Below are positions 1 through 7,581 of a stretch of 35,471 nt of DNA, piece by piece. Every line of letters starts with the position of its first letter. The first letter of the stretch is position 1. The translations under genes and the position numbers were made by a program. The stretch comes from Eubacterium sp. (GTDB lineage: Bacteria; Bacillota; Clostridia; Lachnospirales; Lachnospiraceae), in the NCBI GenBank assembly GCA_017459345.1, contig JAFUDC010000054.1, positions 1 to 35,471 on the forward strand, given 5' to 3'. The notes beneath the pieces were generated by a model. That model did not search any database, was not told where the DNA came from, and saw nothing but the letters and a program-made list of their open reading frames with translations.

Positions 1-87
1 CTTGCAGGGGATGAGGTAACTATCTATAATTTTATGACAGATAAGCAGGCAGCTTTAAGTCTTCGGGAATTCAGAGAGGAGTACTAG
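1..87 (+). CDS. hisZ: HisZ, ATP phosphoribosyltransferase regulatory subunit (3' end only)
   Basis: The window opens inside a reading frame that gives 28 residues and stops at TAG (85-87). The tail fits the C-terminus of HisZ, the catalytically inactive class II tRNA-synthetase-like subunit needed by short-form HisG. The assignment rests mainly on context: the next gene is a 216-residue short HisG, which in known systems requires HisZ, and hisZ normally sits directly upstream. The hisG ribosome binding site (GAGAGGAG) lies within its last codons, so the two are translationally coupled. Too little is present to identify it from sequence alone. Confidence 0.7.
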   Translation, partial: LAGDEVTIYNFMTDKQAALSLREFREEY

Positions 88-88
88 T

Positions 89-739
89 ATGAGATATCTG
101 ACATTTGCCCTGGCCAAGGGGCGGCTTGCCAAAAAGACCATGTCCCTCTTTGAGGAGCTGGGGATTACCTGTGAGGCCATGAAGGATGATAAGACCAGGA
201 AGCTGATCTTTGTGAATGAGGATCTTAAGCTTAAGTTCTTCCTGTCCAAGGCCTCGGATGTGCCTACCTATGTGGAGTATGGAGCTGCAGATATCGGTGT
301 GGTCGGAGAGGATACCATTCTGGAAGAGGGAAGAGCCCTCTACGAGATGATGGATCTGGGATTTGGCAAATGTAAAATGTGTGTCTGCGGTCCGGAATCG
401 GCAAGGGAGAAGCTGCAGCACGGAGAACAGATCCGGGTTGCCTCCAAGTATCCGGCCATCGCCAAGGATTATTTTTATAACAAGAAGTTTCAGACTGTGG
501 AGATCATTAAGCTGAACGGGTCGGTGGAGCTGGCTCCCATCGTGGGCCTTTCTGAGGTCATCGTGGATATCGTGGAGACCGGGTCTACACTTAAGGCCAA
601 CGGTCTTACCGTATTGGAGGAAATCTGTGACCTGTCTGCCCGCATGGTGGTTAACCAGGTCAGCCTTAAGATGGAGCAGGACCGGATCCGCAAGCTGGTT
701 TATGATCTGAAAAAACTTACCCAGAGGAATCATTCCTGA
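89..739 (+). CDS. hisG: ATP phosphoribosyltransferase catalytic subunit, short form
   Basis: This enzyme makes the first step of histidine synthesis: ATP plus PRPP gives phosphoribosyl-ATP. The 216 residues match the short HisG class, which lacks the C-terminal ACT-like regulatory domain and works as a complex with HisZ. Visible family features are the N-terminal LTFALAKGRLAKK (4-16), EYGAADIGVVGED (63-75) and the PRPP phosphate-binding loop DIVETGSTLKANGL (160-173). The ATG lies one base after the hisZ stop with GAGAGGAG in front. It is part of the his operon hisZ-hisG-hisD-hisB-hisIE. Confidence 0.95.
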   Translation: MRYLTFALAKGRLAKKTMSLFEELGITCEAMKDDKTRKLIFVNEDLKLKFFLSKASDVPTYVEYGAADIGVVGEDTILEEGRALYEMMDLGFGKCKMCVCGPESAREKLQHGEQIRVASKYPAIAKDYFYNKKFQTVEIIKLNGSVELAPIVGLSEVIVDIVETGSTLKANGLTVLEEICDLSARMVVNQVSLKMEQDRIRKLVYDLKKLTQRNHS

Positions 740-808
740 AAGGACAGATTGATTTAATCAGATGTAATGTATATTTATAGGTGAGAAAGCAGGTAATAAC
801 GAAATAAA

Positions 809-2101
809 ATGAAAACATTAAAGATAGATAAAGAGACAACCAACAATATATTAAGCGATCTACTCAAGCGCAGCCCCAACAACTATGATGCTTACGCAGA
901 CCGGGTTCAGGCAATCATCGATTCCGTGAAAGAGCGGGGGGATGAGGCTGTATTTGACTATACCGAACAGTTTGACGGCTACAGACTCACGCCGGATAAC
1001 ATAAGGGTTACCCCTGAGGAGATAGCGGCTGCTTATGAGAAGGTGGATGATTCCCTGGTGGAAATCATCAGAAAGGCTCTTGTCAATATTCGTTCCTATC
1101 ATGAGAAGCAGAGACAGTACAGCTGGTTTGACAGCCAGCCGGAGGGTACCATCCTCGGACAGAAGGTGACCGCCCTTGCGGCTGTAGGCGTCTATGTGCC
1201 GGGAGGCAAGGCTGCCTACCCCTCCTCTGTTCTGATGAATATTGTCCCGGCTAAAGTGGCCGGTGTGGAGAGGATCGTCATGGTGACTCCCCCGGATAAA
1301 TACGGCCAGGTAACGCCGGCTACCCTGGTTGCGGCCAATGAGGCCGGAGCCACGGAGATCTATAAAGTGGGTGGAGCCCAGGCTGTTGCCGCCCTGGCCT
1401 ACGGGACTGCTTCCATTGATAAGGTGGATAAGATTGTGGGGCCGGGCAACATCTAGGTGGCTCTGGCCAAGAAGGCGGTTTACGGTCATGTGAGTATCGA
1501 CTCCATTGCCGGGCCCAGCGAGATTCTGGTTCTTGCGGACGATACGGCCAATGCCCGCTTTGTGGCAGCAGACCTCCTGTCCCAGGCGGAGCATGATGAG
1601 CTGGCCAGCGCCATTTTAGTCACAACCAGCCCGGAGCTGGCATCCAAAGTGGAAAAGGAGATTGAGGGATTCCTCAGGACTTTGTCCAGGGCGGAGATCA
1701 TCCGCAAGTCTTTGGAACAGTTTGGCTATATTCTGATCGCGGATGATATGGACCAGGCCGTAGATGTGGTCAACAGCATAGCTTCCGAGCATCTGGAGAT
1801 TGTGACCGCCAACCCGTTTGAGGTCATGACCAGGGTCAGAAATGCCGGTGCCATCTTTATGGGCACTTACAGCTCGGAGCCTCTGGGTGATTACTTTGCA
1901 GGACCCAATCATGTCCTGCCCACCAACGGGACTGCCAAGTTCTTTTCACCCCTGTCTGTGGACGATTTCATCAAGAAATCCAGCATTATTTATTATTCCA
2001 GGGAAGCTTTGCAGGCCATCCATAAGGATATCGAAGCATTTGCCAGGGCTGAGCAGCTGACAGCCCATGCCAACTCCATCGCAGTGCGGTTTGAGGAGTA
2101 A
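809..2101 (+). pseudogene. hisD: Histidinol dehydrogenase interrupted by one in-frame TAG codon
   Basis: HisD is the Zn- and NAD-dependent enzyme for the last two steps of histidine synthesis (histidinol to histidine). The frame runs 809-1456, stops at TAG (1454-1456, codon 216) and continues in the same frame from 1457 to 2101. Read through, it gives 430 codons, the normal family length. The stop falls in GPGNI-stop-VALAKK, where the family reads GPGNIYV, so one base change of a Tyr codon explains it. Both flanks are intact: VGVYVPGGKAAYPS upstream, and [28 protein letters not shown] and the late HANSIAVR (catalytic and Zn residues) downstream. GTG at 1457 abuts the stop and could allow reinitiation, but no good ribosome binding site precedes it. 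The upstream site for the ATG at 809 is also weak (AGGT at 791). Alternatives are a sequencing error or amber suppression. Confidence 0.9.
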
Positions 2102-2186
2102 AATTGTTTGGAATCAATAGCATAGAATGATTGCAATTACTGATATGTCTAAACAGAGCAAGGAAGGAAAGAGAGATAGAATAGTT

Positions 2187-2771
2187 ATGAGAAATGCACG
2201 GATTGAGCGCAAAACCTCCGAGACGGATATCCTGGTCGAACTGAACCTGGATGGAAGCGGAAAGGCAGATATTCAGACCGGAATCGGCTTCTTTGATCAT
2301 ATGTTAAACAGCTTTGCCCGCCACGGCTTTTTCGACCTTACCGTCAAGGTGACGGGCGATCTGCATGTGGACTGCCACCATACCATCGAGGATACGGGAA
2401 TTGTCCTGGGTCAGGCCATAGCTCAGGCCGCCGGGGACAAGAAGGGAATCCGCCGTTTCGGCAACTTCTTCCTTCCCATGGATGAGACCCTGGTAATGGG
2501 GGCTGTTGATTTGTCGGGCAGACCCTACCTGGTATGCGACCTGCCCTTCAGCACGGACCGGGTGGGCGGATTTGACACGGAGATGGTGTATGAATTCTTC
2601 TATGCCCTTTCTTACAGTGCGGCCATGAATCTGCACCTGAAGCTGATCCATGGCAGGAATAATCACCATATCATGGAGGCGGCCTTCAAGGCCTTTGCCA
2701 AAGCCCTGGATGAAGCCACATCCTATGATCCCAGGATTACGGATGTACTGTCGACTAAAGGGGCTTTGTGA
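2187..2771 (+). CDS. hisB: Imidazoleglycerol-phosphate dehydratase
   Basis: HisB converts imidazole glycerol phosphate to imidazole acetol phosphate, the sixth step of histidine synthesis, using Mn2+. From the ATG at 2187 the protein is 194 residues, the usual length for monofunctional IGPD, and begins MRNARIERKTSETD like its family. An upstream in-frame ATG at 2127 would add 20 unrelated residues; I prefer 2187 because a purine-rich AAGGAAGGAAAGAG lies just upstream. Metal-binding motifs are visible: FFDHML, DCHHTIEDTG and HHIMEAAFK. It lies between hisD and hisIE in the same operon. Confidence 0.95.
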   Translation: MRNARIERKTSETDILVELNLDGSGKADIQTGIGFFDHMLNSFARHGFFDLTVKVTGDLHVDCHHTIEDTGIVLGQAIAQAAGDKKGIRRFGNFFLPMDETLVMGAVDLSGRPYLVCDLPFSTDRVGGFDTEMVYEFFYALSYSAAMNLHLKLIHGRNNHHIMEAAFKAFAKALDEATSYDPRITDVLSTKGAL

Positions 2772-2783
2772 TAGGAGTGTAAT

Positions 2784-4049
2784 ATGGATAATATAAAAAT
2801 AATCCCCCGGATTCATGCGGACAGGATCAGCGAGGATGCTGCCTGGTATGATAACTGCGGGGCGGATGAACTGTATTATTATGATGCCCGGTCCTTTGAG
2901 GAGGGGCAGGAGGAAGATGTGGCTGCCATCAAGGCCATAGTAAGGACTGCGGATATCCCGGTAAATGTCATGGCCAGGGTGAGGCGGTTTGAGGATGTCA
3001 AGAAGATGATCTATGCCGGGGCAAGACATGTGATCATCGATACAGACGGATATGATAATCTGGATGCGGTGAAGGAGGCTTCGGACCGCTTTGGTGCAGA
3101 CAGGATCTATCTCTATCTGACCGAGACAGACCCGGAGCAGGCCCTGATCAGGGCCAGGCAGGCTGTGGAGGAGGAAGGCTTCGGCGGCATCGTCCTGTGG
3201 GGTGACCCGGCAGAGAACGACTATGTCCGTACTGCTGATTTCCTCAAGACCAAGGTCAAGGTGCCGGTGATCGTCATGGCCTCCACTTCCGATGAAGCTG
3301 TCATCGCTGACATTTTAAAGATGACCATGAGTGAAGGCATCATCCTGTCTGTCGATAACCCTCTGGACTGCATGGAGCTTAAGCAGGCTCTGAAAAAAGA
3401 TCAGCTGCCGGTCAATACATTCGAAAGCGCCATTTCCTTTGATGACTTTAAGCTCAACAGTGATGGCATGAGTCCCTGTATAACCCAGGACTACAAGACA
3501 GGTGAGGTTCTCATGCTGGCCTATATGACCAGGGAGTCTTTCGAAAAGACCATTGCCAGCGGCAAGATGTGCTACTACAGCCGCAGCCGGCAGGAGCTTT
3601 GGACCAAGGGTGATACTTCGGGACATTACCAGTATGTGAAGGCCCTGTCCATTGACTGTGATAATGATACTATCCTGGCAAAAGTGGCCCAGATCGGGGC
3701 TGCCTGCCATACGGGAAACCGGTCCTGCTTCTACCGGGACCTGGTAAGAAAGGAGTATGACGACCGTAATCCCCTTCTGGTATTTGAGGAAGTATTTAAC
3801 ACCATTCTTGACCGAAAAGACCATCCCAGGGAGGGGTCCTATACCAATTATCTCTTTGACAAGGGTGTGGATAAGATCCTCAAAAAGGTGGGAGAGGAAG
3901 CAACAGAGATTGTCATAGCCGCCAAGAACCCGGATTCCGATGAGCTTAAGTATGAGATCTGTGATTTCCTCTATCATATGATGGTGCTTATGGCTGAGCA
4001 GGATGTGACCTGGAAAGAGATTACCGACGAGCTGGCCACAAGGCACTGA
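2784..4049 (+). CDS. hisIE: HisIE (phosphoribosyl-AMP cyclohydrolase / phosphoribosyl-ATP pyrophosphatase) with N-terminal HisF-like domain
   Basis: This 421-residue protein performs steps two and three of histidine synthesis. The cyclohydrolase domain is at about 217-320, with metal-binding DCDND (291-295), CHTG (308-311) and Cys315. The pyrophosphatase domain is at about 335-420, with the acidic helix [16 protein letters not shown] (367-382). Residues 1-215 are extra. They resemble HisF/HisA (IIPRI near the start, [12 protein letters not shown] at 25-36, [14 protein letters not shown] at 67-80), but the catalytic Asp of the HisF CLDV motif reads His, and the GGGI phosphate loop reads MARV. 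I infer a degenerate barrel, perhaps structural or a docking module. The RBS GGAG lies 7 bases before ATG, and the gene follows hisB by 12 bases. No hisA, hisF, hisH or hisC is in the window. Confidence 0.9.
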   Translation: MDNIKIIPRIHADRISEDAAWYDNCGADELYYYDARSFEEGQEEDVAAIKAIVRTADIPVNVMARVRRFEDVKKMIYAGARHVIIDTDGYDNLDAVKEASDRFGADRIYLYLTETDPEQALIRARQAVEEEGFGGIVLWGDPAENDYVRTADFLKTKVKVPVIVMASTSDEAVIADILKMTMSEGIILSVDNPLDCMELKQALKKDQLPVNTFESAISFDDFKLNSDGMSPCITQDYKTGEVLMLAYMTRESFEKTIASGKMCYYSRSRQELWTKGDTSGHYQYVKALSIDCDNDTILAKVAQIGAACHTGNRSCFYRDLVRKEYDDRNPLLVFEEVFNTILDRKDHPREGSYTNYLFDKGVDKILKKVGEEATEIVIAAKNPDSDELKYEICDFLYHMMVLMAEQDVTWKEITDELATRH

Positions 4050-4091
4050 TAAATCGGATGAAGATTGGTCATATCGGTTTGATGATTAGAT

Positions 4092-4979
4092 ATGGATAGA
4101 AAGATAGAGTATATAATCACAGAGGATTATCCTACGGTAAAGCATTATTTACGTACCAGGAGATATCCCAGGGCAATCCTCATGCAATTAAAAGAGAATG
4201 AATCCCAGGTGATTCTGAACGGTGCAGCGGTACCCCTATGGAAGCCGCTGCATTTTTCTGACCGTCTGACCATTACTATCCGGGAAGGAGCAGAAGGGTC
4301 AGATCAGCTCATTCCTGTGGAGAGGGACTTAAAGATTGTCTACGAAGATCAGGATCTCCTGGTTATCGACAAGCCCAGCGGCATGTCCATTCACCCCTCC
4401 TTCAATCACTATGAAGATTCCCTGGCCAATGCAGTGCTTGCTTACTTTGAGAAGCAGGGAGAGTCGATAATATTTCGTTGTATCAACCGTCTGGATAAAG
4501 AAACTTCCGGCCTTACCCTGATTGCCAAGAACCGGCTCGCCGCAGCGATTCTGGGCGTGGATGTAAAGCATCGCAGGCTTCATCGGGAATACCGGGCAGT
4601 GGTAAAGGGGAGCCTGCCCATGGATGGGGAGTGGCATAAGATTGATGTCCCCATAGGACGCAAGCCCGGATCCGCCATCCTGCGTCAAGCTGATCCTGAA
4701 AAGGGAAAGGCTGCCCTGACCTGCTACAGGGTTATTGAGACATCCGGCAGATACAGTCTCATCCAATTGCGTCTTGAGACCGGAAGAACTCACCAGATCA
4801 GGATTCATATGGGCTACATCGGCCACCCCCTTCCGGGAGACTATCTCTACTGCCCGGAATATGATGACATCCACAGGGTTCCCTTACACTCCTGCAGGCT
4901 GGAATTCACCCATCCGGTCACGGGAGAGAGTATGGAATTTATAAGCCCGGTCCCGGAGGATATGGAGAGGATGGTTTAA
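4092..4979 (+). CDS. RluA/RluD-family pseudouridine synthase
   Basis: This is a 295-residue rRNA or tRNA pseudouridine synthase of the RluA family. An S4-like N-terminal segment is at about 15-60. The catalytic domain holds IDKPSGMSIHP (92-102), the catalytic Asp motif NRLDKETSGL (132-141, Asp135), and the C-terminal GRTHQIRIHMGYIGHPLPGD that closes the active site. The specific target uridine cannot be told from the sequence. It follows hisIE by 42 bases without a visible terminator, so it may be read through from the his operon. No strong ribosome binding site precedes the ATG. Confidence 0.92.
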   Translation: MDRKIEYIITEDYPTVKHYLRTRRYPRAILMQLKENESQVILNGAAVPLWKPLHFSDRLTITIREGAEGSDQLIPVERDLKIVYEDQDLLVIDKPSGMSIHPSFNHYEDSLANAVLAYFEKQGESIIFRCINRLDKETSGLTLIAKNRLAAAILGVDVKHRRLHREYRAVVKGSLPMDGEWHKIDVPIGRKPGSAILRQADPEKGKAALTCYRVIETSGRYSLIQLRLETGRTHQIRIHMGYIGHPLPGDYLYCPEYDDIHRVPLHSCRLEFTHPVTGESMEFISPVPEDMERMV

Positions 4980-5054
4980 AGGCTGGGAAATCCTCCATTA
5001 ATAACAGATTGGTCTTGTTTTTTTCTGTCTGGTATGGTAGATTTAATACTAACG

Positions 5055-5082
5055 TTGCAATTTGTTAATATTTTTGTAATAT
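5055..5082 (+). promoter_or_regulatory. Candidate sigma-A promoter for the secreted CHAP protein
   Basis: TTGCAA (5055-5060), a 16-base AT-rich spacer, and TAATAT (5077-5082) lie 35 bases before the ATG at 5118. The match to the -35/-10 consensus is reasonable, but this is pattern recognition only. Confidence 0.45.
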
Positions 5083-5117
5083 GTAACTGCTCAGAAATCA
5101 AACAAAGGAAAATTATC

Positions 5118-6671
5118 ATGAGAAAAACAATAATAAAAAGGGGGATGGCCTTCATCCTTGCAGCGACTCTGGCCCTTGCCCCGGTGAGCGTAAAGAGCGA
5201 GACAAGCCAGGCAGATTCCCGGACAGGAACATACACTCAAAACAGTCAGGCTGGTTCAGAGTATAATACAGATGATTCTCAGAACCAGGGTTCAGGAGAG
5301 AAAACCGACAATACCCAGGATCAGAATGGTCAGGACGATAATCAAGACCAGGATTCTCAGGGTCAGGATCAGGATAATCAAGATCAGGATTCTCAGGGTC
5401 AGGATCAGGATAATCAAGATCAGGGTTCCCAGGGACAGGATCAGGATAATCAAGATCAGGATTCCCATGAGCAGGACAACAATAACCAGAATCCGACACA
5501 AGCTTCTACTCAGGCAAGTAATACTCCTGCCCAGCAGCCCCCGGTAAAGCAGACCTTGCGAATAACCCTGGCAGGTAAGAACATTACATTTGCCCAGCAG
5601 GTAGAAGCAGGATCCTTTCTCACGGGCTCTGTCATTCCCCGGGAAGTTAAGCTGAAGGCCGGCAAGGACAGGATAACTCTATCCTGGAAGAAGCCATCAG
5701 AGATAAACGCTATTGATGGCTACATTATCCTTCGAAGGAGCGGATCTCTTGGACGATTCGAGCAGGTCGGTATGGTTTCAAAGCAGGCGACATCATTTAC
5801 AGACAGGAAGAATCTGAAAAAGAATAAGCTTTATACTTATTATATGGTTTCCTACAAGAAGAACGGTACCATTTGGATTAGCCAGGGTATGAGCGACTGG
5901 GTGAGAGGTGTCCTGACCGGAAGCAAAAAGGTAAATGTATACAAGCTGAAAGTAAAGAATTCCTCAGACTTAAAAACCATGTGGACCGGAGATAAAAGTA
6001 AGATTCAGCTGACATTTCCTGATAAAGCCGCTGACAAGACTATTCGCTGGTCCAGCAGCAATAAAGAGGTAGCCACAGTCTCAGGCAAGGGCAAGGTGAC
6101 AGCTAAGGCTCAGGGAACCGTGACAATTCAGGCCAAGGCAGCCACAGGTTATACCAGGAAGGTAACCATTAACGTGGCAAAAGGCGGGACAGCAGCAGGA
6201 ATGCTTTCCATCATGAAAAGCTGGCTGCGTTATTCAGAGAAAAACCGTAAGCACAGAAAGATTATTGATATCTATAACGGATACGGGAAACTTCCTGTCG
6301 GTTATAAGGTAGGCTACGGGGATGCCTGGTGTGACACCTGTGTCAGTGCTGCCGCCATCATGTCCGGCAATGTCAAAACCGTTGGACGGGAATGCGGCGT
6401 GGCCCGCCATGTCAAGATATTCCAGAAGAAGAAAATCTGGATAGAGAATGGCAAGATCACCCCTAAGCCAGGCTATATCATTGTCTATAACTGGGGAAAG
6501 TCCAGACAGCCCAACAACAGCGGGGCAAGTCATATCGGTGTTGTAAAATCCGTGAAGAACGGCTGGATTACCACCATAGAAGGTAATTATAAGGATCAGG
6601 TGGGAACCCGGAAGATCCGCGTCGGATGGGGCTTTATCCGGGGTTATGCCAAGCCGAAATATAAGAAGTAA
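5118..6671 (+). CDS. Secreted modular CHAP-domain protein (probable cell-wall hydrolase)
   Basis: From the ATG at 5118 (AAAGGAAAA upstream) the protein has 517 residues. Residues 1-27 look like a signal peptide (basic MRKTIIKRG, then a hydrophobic core). A low-complexity Asp/Gln/Asn/Ser linker follows, holding four 12-residue repeats (76-123). Then come a fibronectin-III-like segment (about 165-265), a Big2/Ig-like domain (about 275-355, ending in TIQAKAATGYTRKVTINVAK) and a C-terminal CHAP domain (about 362-517). The CHAP catalytic set is visible: Cys405 in GDAWCDTC, His472 in SHIGVV and Glu488 in EGNY. CHAP domains are amidases or endopeptidases that cut peptidoglycan peptides. It stands alone, with its own promoter and a strong terminator. 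Confidence 0.85.
   Translation: MRKTIIKRGMAFILAATLALAPVSVKSETSQADSRTGTYTQNSQAGSEYNTDDSQNQGSGEKTDNTQDQNGQDDNQDQDSQGQDQDNQDQDSQGQDQDNQDQGSQGQDQDNQDQDSHEQDNNNQNPTQASTQASNTPAQQPPVKQTLRITLAGKNITFAQQVEAGSFLTGSVIPREVKLKAGKDRITLSWKKPSEINAIDGYIILRRSGSLGRFEQVGMVSKQATSFTDRKNLKKNKLYTYYMVSYKKNGTIWISQGMSDWVRGVLTGSKKVNVYKLKVKNSSDLKTMWTGDKSKIQLTFPDKAADKTIRWSSSNKEVATVSGKGKVTAKAQGTVTIQAKAATGYTRKVTINVAKGGTAAGMLSIMKSWLRYSEKNRKHRKIIDIYNGYGKLPVGYKVGYGDAWCDTCVSAAAIMSGNVKTVGRECGVARHVKIFQKKKIWIENGKITPKPGYIIVYNWGKSRQPNNSGASHIGVVKSVKNGWITTIEGNYKDQVGTRKIRVGWGFIRGYAKPKYKK
5343..5486 (+). repeat. Four 36-bp tandem repeats encoding a 12-residue Asp/Gln linker
   Basis: Four consecutive 36-base units encode QDQDSQGQDQDN or close variants; the last unit has drifted. 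They lie in the spacer between the signal peptide and the folded domains of the secreted protein. Such exact repeats can change copy number by slippage or recombination. Confidence 0.9.
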
Positions 6672-6689
6672 ATCGATCTAAAAAAATTG

Positions 6690-6734
6690 CAGACGAAAAG
6701 AAAAGGGCCTATAAAGCCCTTTTCTTTTCGTCTG
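6690..6734. terminator. Long perfect hairpin, bidirectional-type terminator
   Basis: A 19-base perfect inverted repeat (6690-6708 and 6716-6734) with a 7-base loop lies just after the CHAP gene. The A-rich left arm and T-rich right arm (GGGC...GCCCTTTTC) allow termination on either strand. A close relative lies at 26255-26307. Confidence 0.85.
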
Positions 6735-6886
6735 TTAGTGAATTACATCATTTATCATTGAAAAAGTCCCCTCTTTTTGTTATAGTAATCCTTGTCAAAT
6801 TATAATTAATATAATACCTATATGTTTGGTAGGAATATAAATTGTGACATCAGAAAAACTAAAGAAAAAGAGAGGATAAACTGTAT

Positions 6887-7522
6887 ATGCTGGAATTAAG
6901 GAATGTTTCATTCGGAGTGAATGAGGAGGGACAGGAAAAGGAGATTATCCGGGATATCAGCCTGACGATTCCGGATGGGAAGCTGATTGTGATCACTGGG
7001 CCCAACGGGGGTGGTAAGTCCACTCTTGCCAGGCTGATTGCCGGTATTGAGAAGCCGGACAACGGCAGCATCCATTATAAAGGGAAGGATATCACAGCAA
7101 TGTCCATCACAGACCGGGCGAGAATGGGTATCGGTTTTGCCTTCCAGCAGCCTGTTCGTTTTAAAGGGCTGCAGGTTCTGGATCTGATCAGGCTGGCTAC
7201 GGGCAAGAGCCTGTCACCGGCGGATGCCTGTGCCTATCTTTCCCAGGTGGGGCTTTGTGCCAAGGATTATATTGACAGGGAGGTTAACAGCAGTCTTTCC
7301 GGAGGAGAGCTTAAGAGGATTGAGATAGCTACAGTGCTGGCCAAGGCGCCTTCTCTGGCTGTTTTTGATGAACCGGAGGCAGGGATTGACCTGTGGAGTT
7401 TCCAGAACCTGATTGAAGTTTTTGAGGGGATGAGAAGAAACATTAAGGACAGTTCCATTCTTATCATCTCTCATCAGGAGCGTGAGGTAGGCTCGGTGCG
7501 CCTTTCCGAATTGCTTCGGTAG
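6887..7522 (+). pseudogene. sufC: SufC-like ABC ATPase, 5' portion, truncated by an antisense group II intron
   Basis: The true gene is 6887-7481 joined to 10022-10176, encoding 249 residues, the normal length for SufC. SufC powers Fe-S cluster assembly on its SufB/SufD partner. Visible motifs are Walker A GPNGGGKST (38-46), signature LSGGELKR, Walker B LAVFDEPEAGID and the switch His in ISHQER. The intron breaks the Arg codon of HQER after base 7481. The frame then runs 13 codons into the intron and stops at TAG (7520-7522), giving a 211-residue product that keeps all ATPase motifs but loses about 51 C-terminal residues. The intron is on the opposite strand, so the sufC transcript cannot splice it out. 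The partner gene directly downstream is intact. RBS AGAGAGGA precedes ATG. Confidence 0.88.
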
Positions 7523-7542
7523 GTTTCACCTTGCCCCCTCCC

Positions 7543-7576
7543 GAACCGTACTTACGCCTCTCAGCGTATACGGCTC
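7543..7576 (-). ncRNA. Group II intron domain V
   Basis: Thirty-four bases on the minus strand fold exactly like group II domain V. GAGCCGTA pairs with TACGGTTC, TACGC pairs with GCGTA, a two-base AG bulge separates the helices, and the loop is TGAGAG. The catalytic AGC triad is present. Beyond it, CCGAA-GCAA-TTCGG forms a GNRA-capped hairpin fitting the tip of domain VI. Confidence 0.92.
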
Positions 7577-7581
7577 TCCAT

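Noticed and set aside
1454-1456. Pyrrolysine or a reassigned genetic code
   Set aside because: TAG ends several ordinary genes here, and the replaced residue is Tyr in a biosynthetic enzyme, not a known pyrrolysine site; a mutation is simpler.
1457-2101. A separate gene starting at GTG 1457
   Set aside because: It is the second half of hisD in the same frame; the start is only the codon after the TAG, with no good ribosome binding site.
5152-5547. Repeat-rich frames opposite or shifted from the secreted protein
   Set aside because: Products of the same 36-base repeat read in other frames.
6887-7522. A genuine short 211-residue ABC ATPase with its own stop
   Set aside because: Joining 7481 to 10022 restores a normal 249-residue SufC, and the last 13 codons come from the intron.
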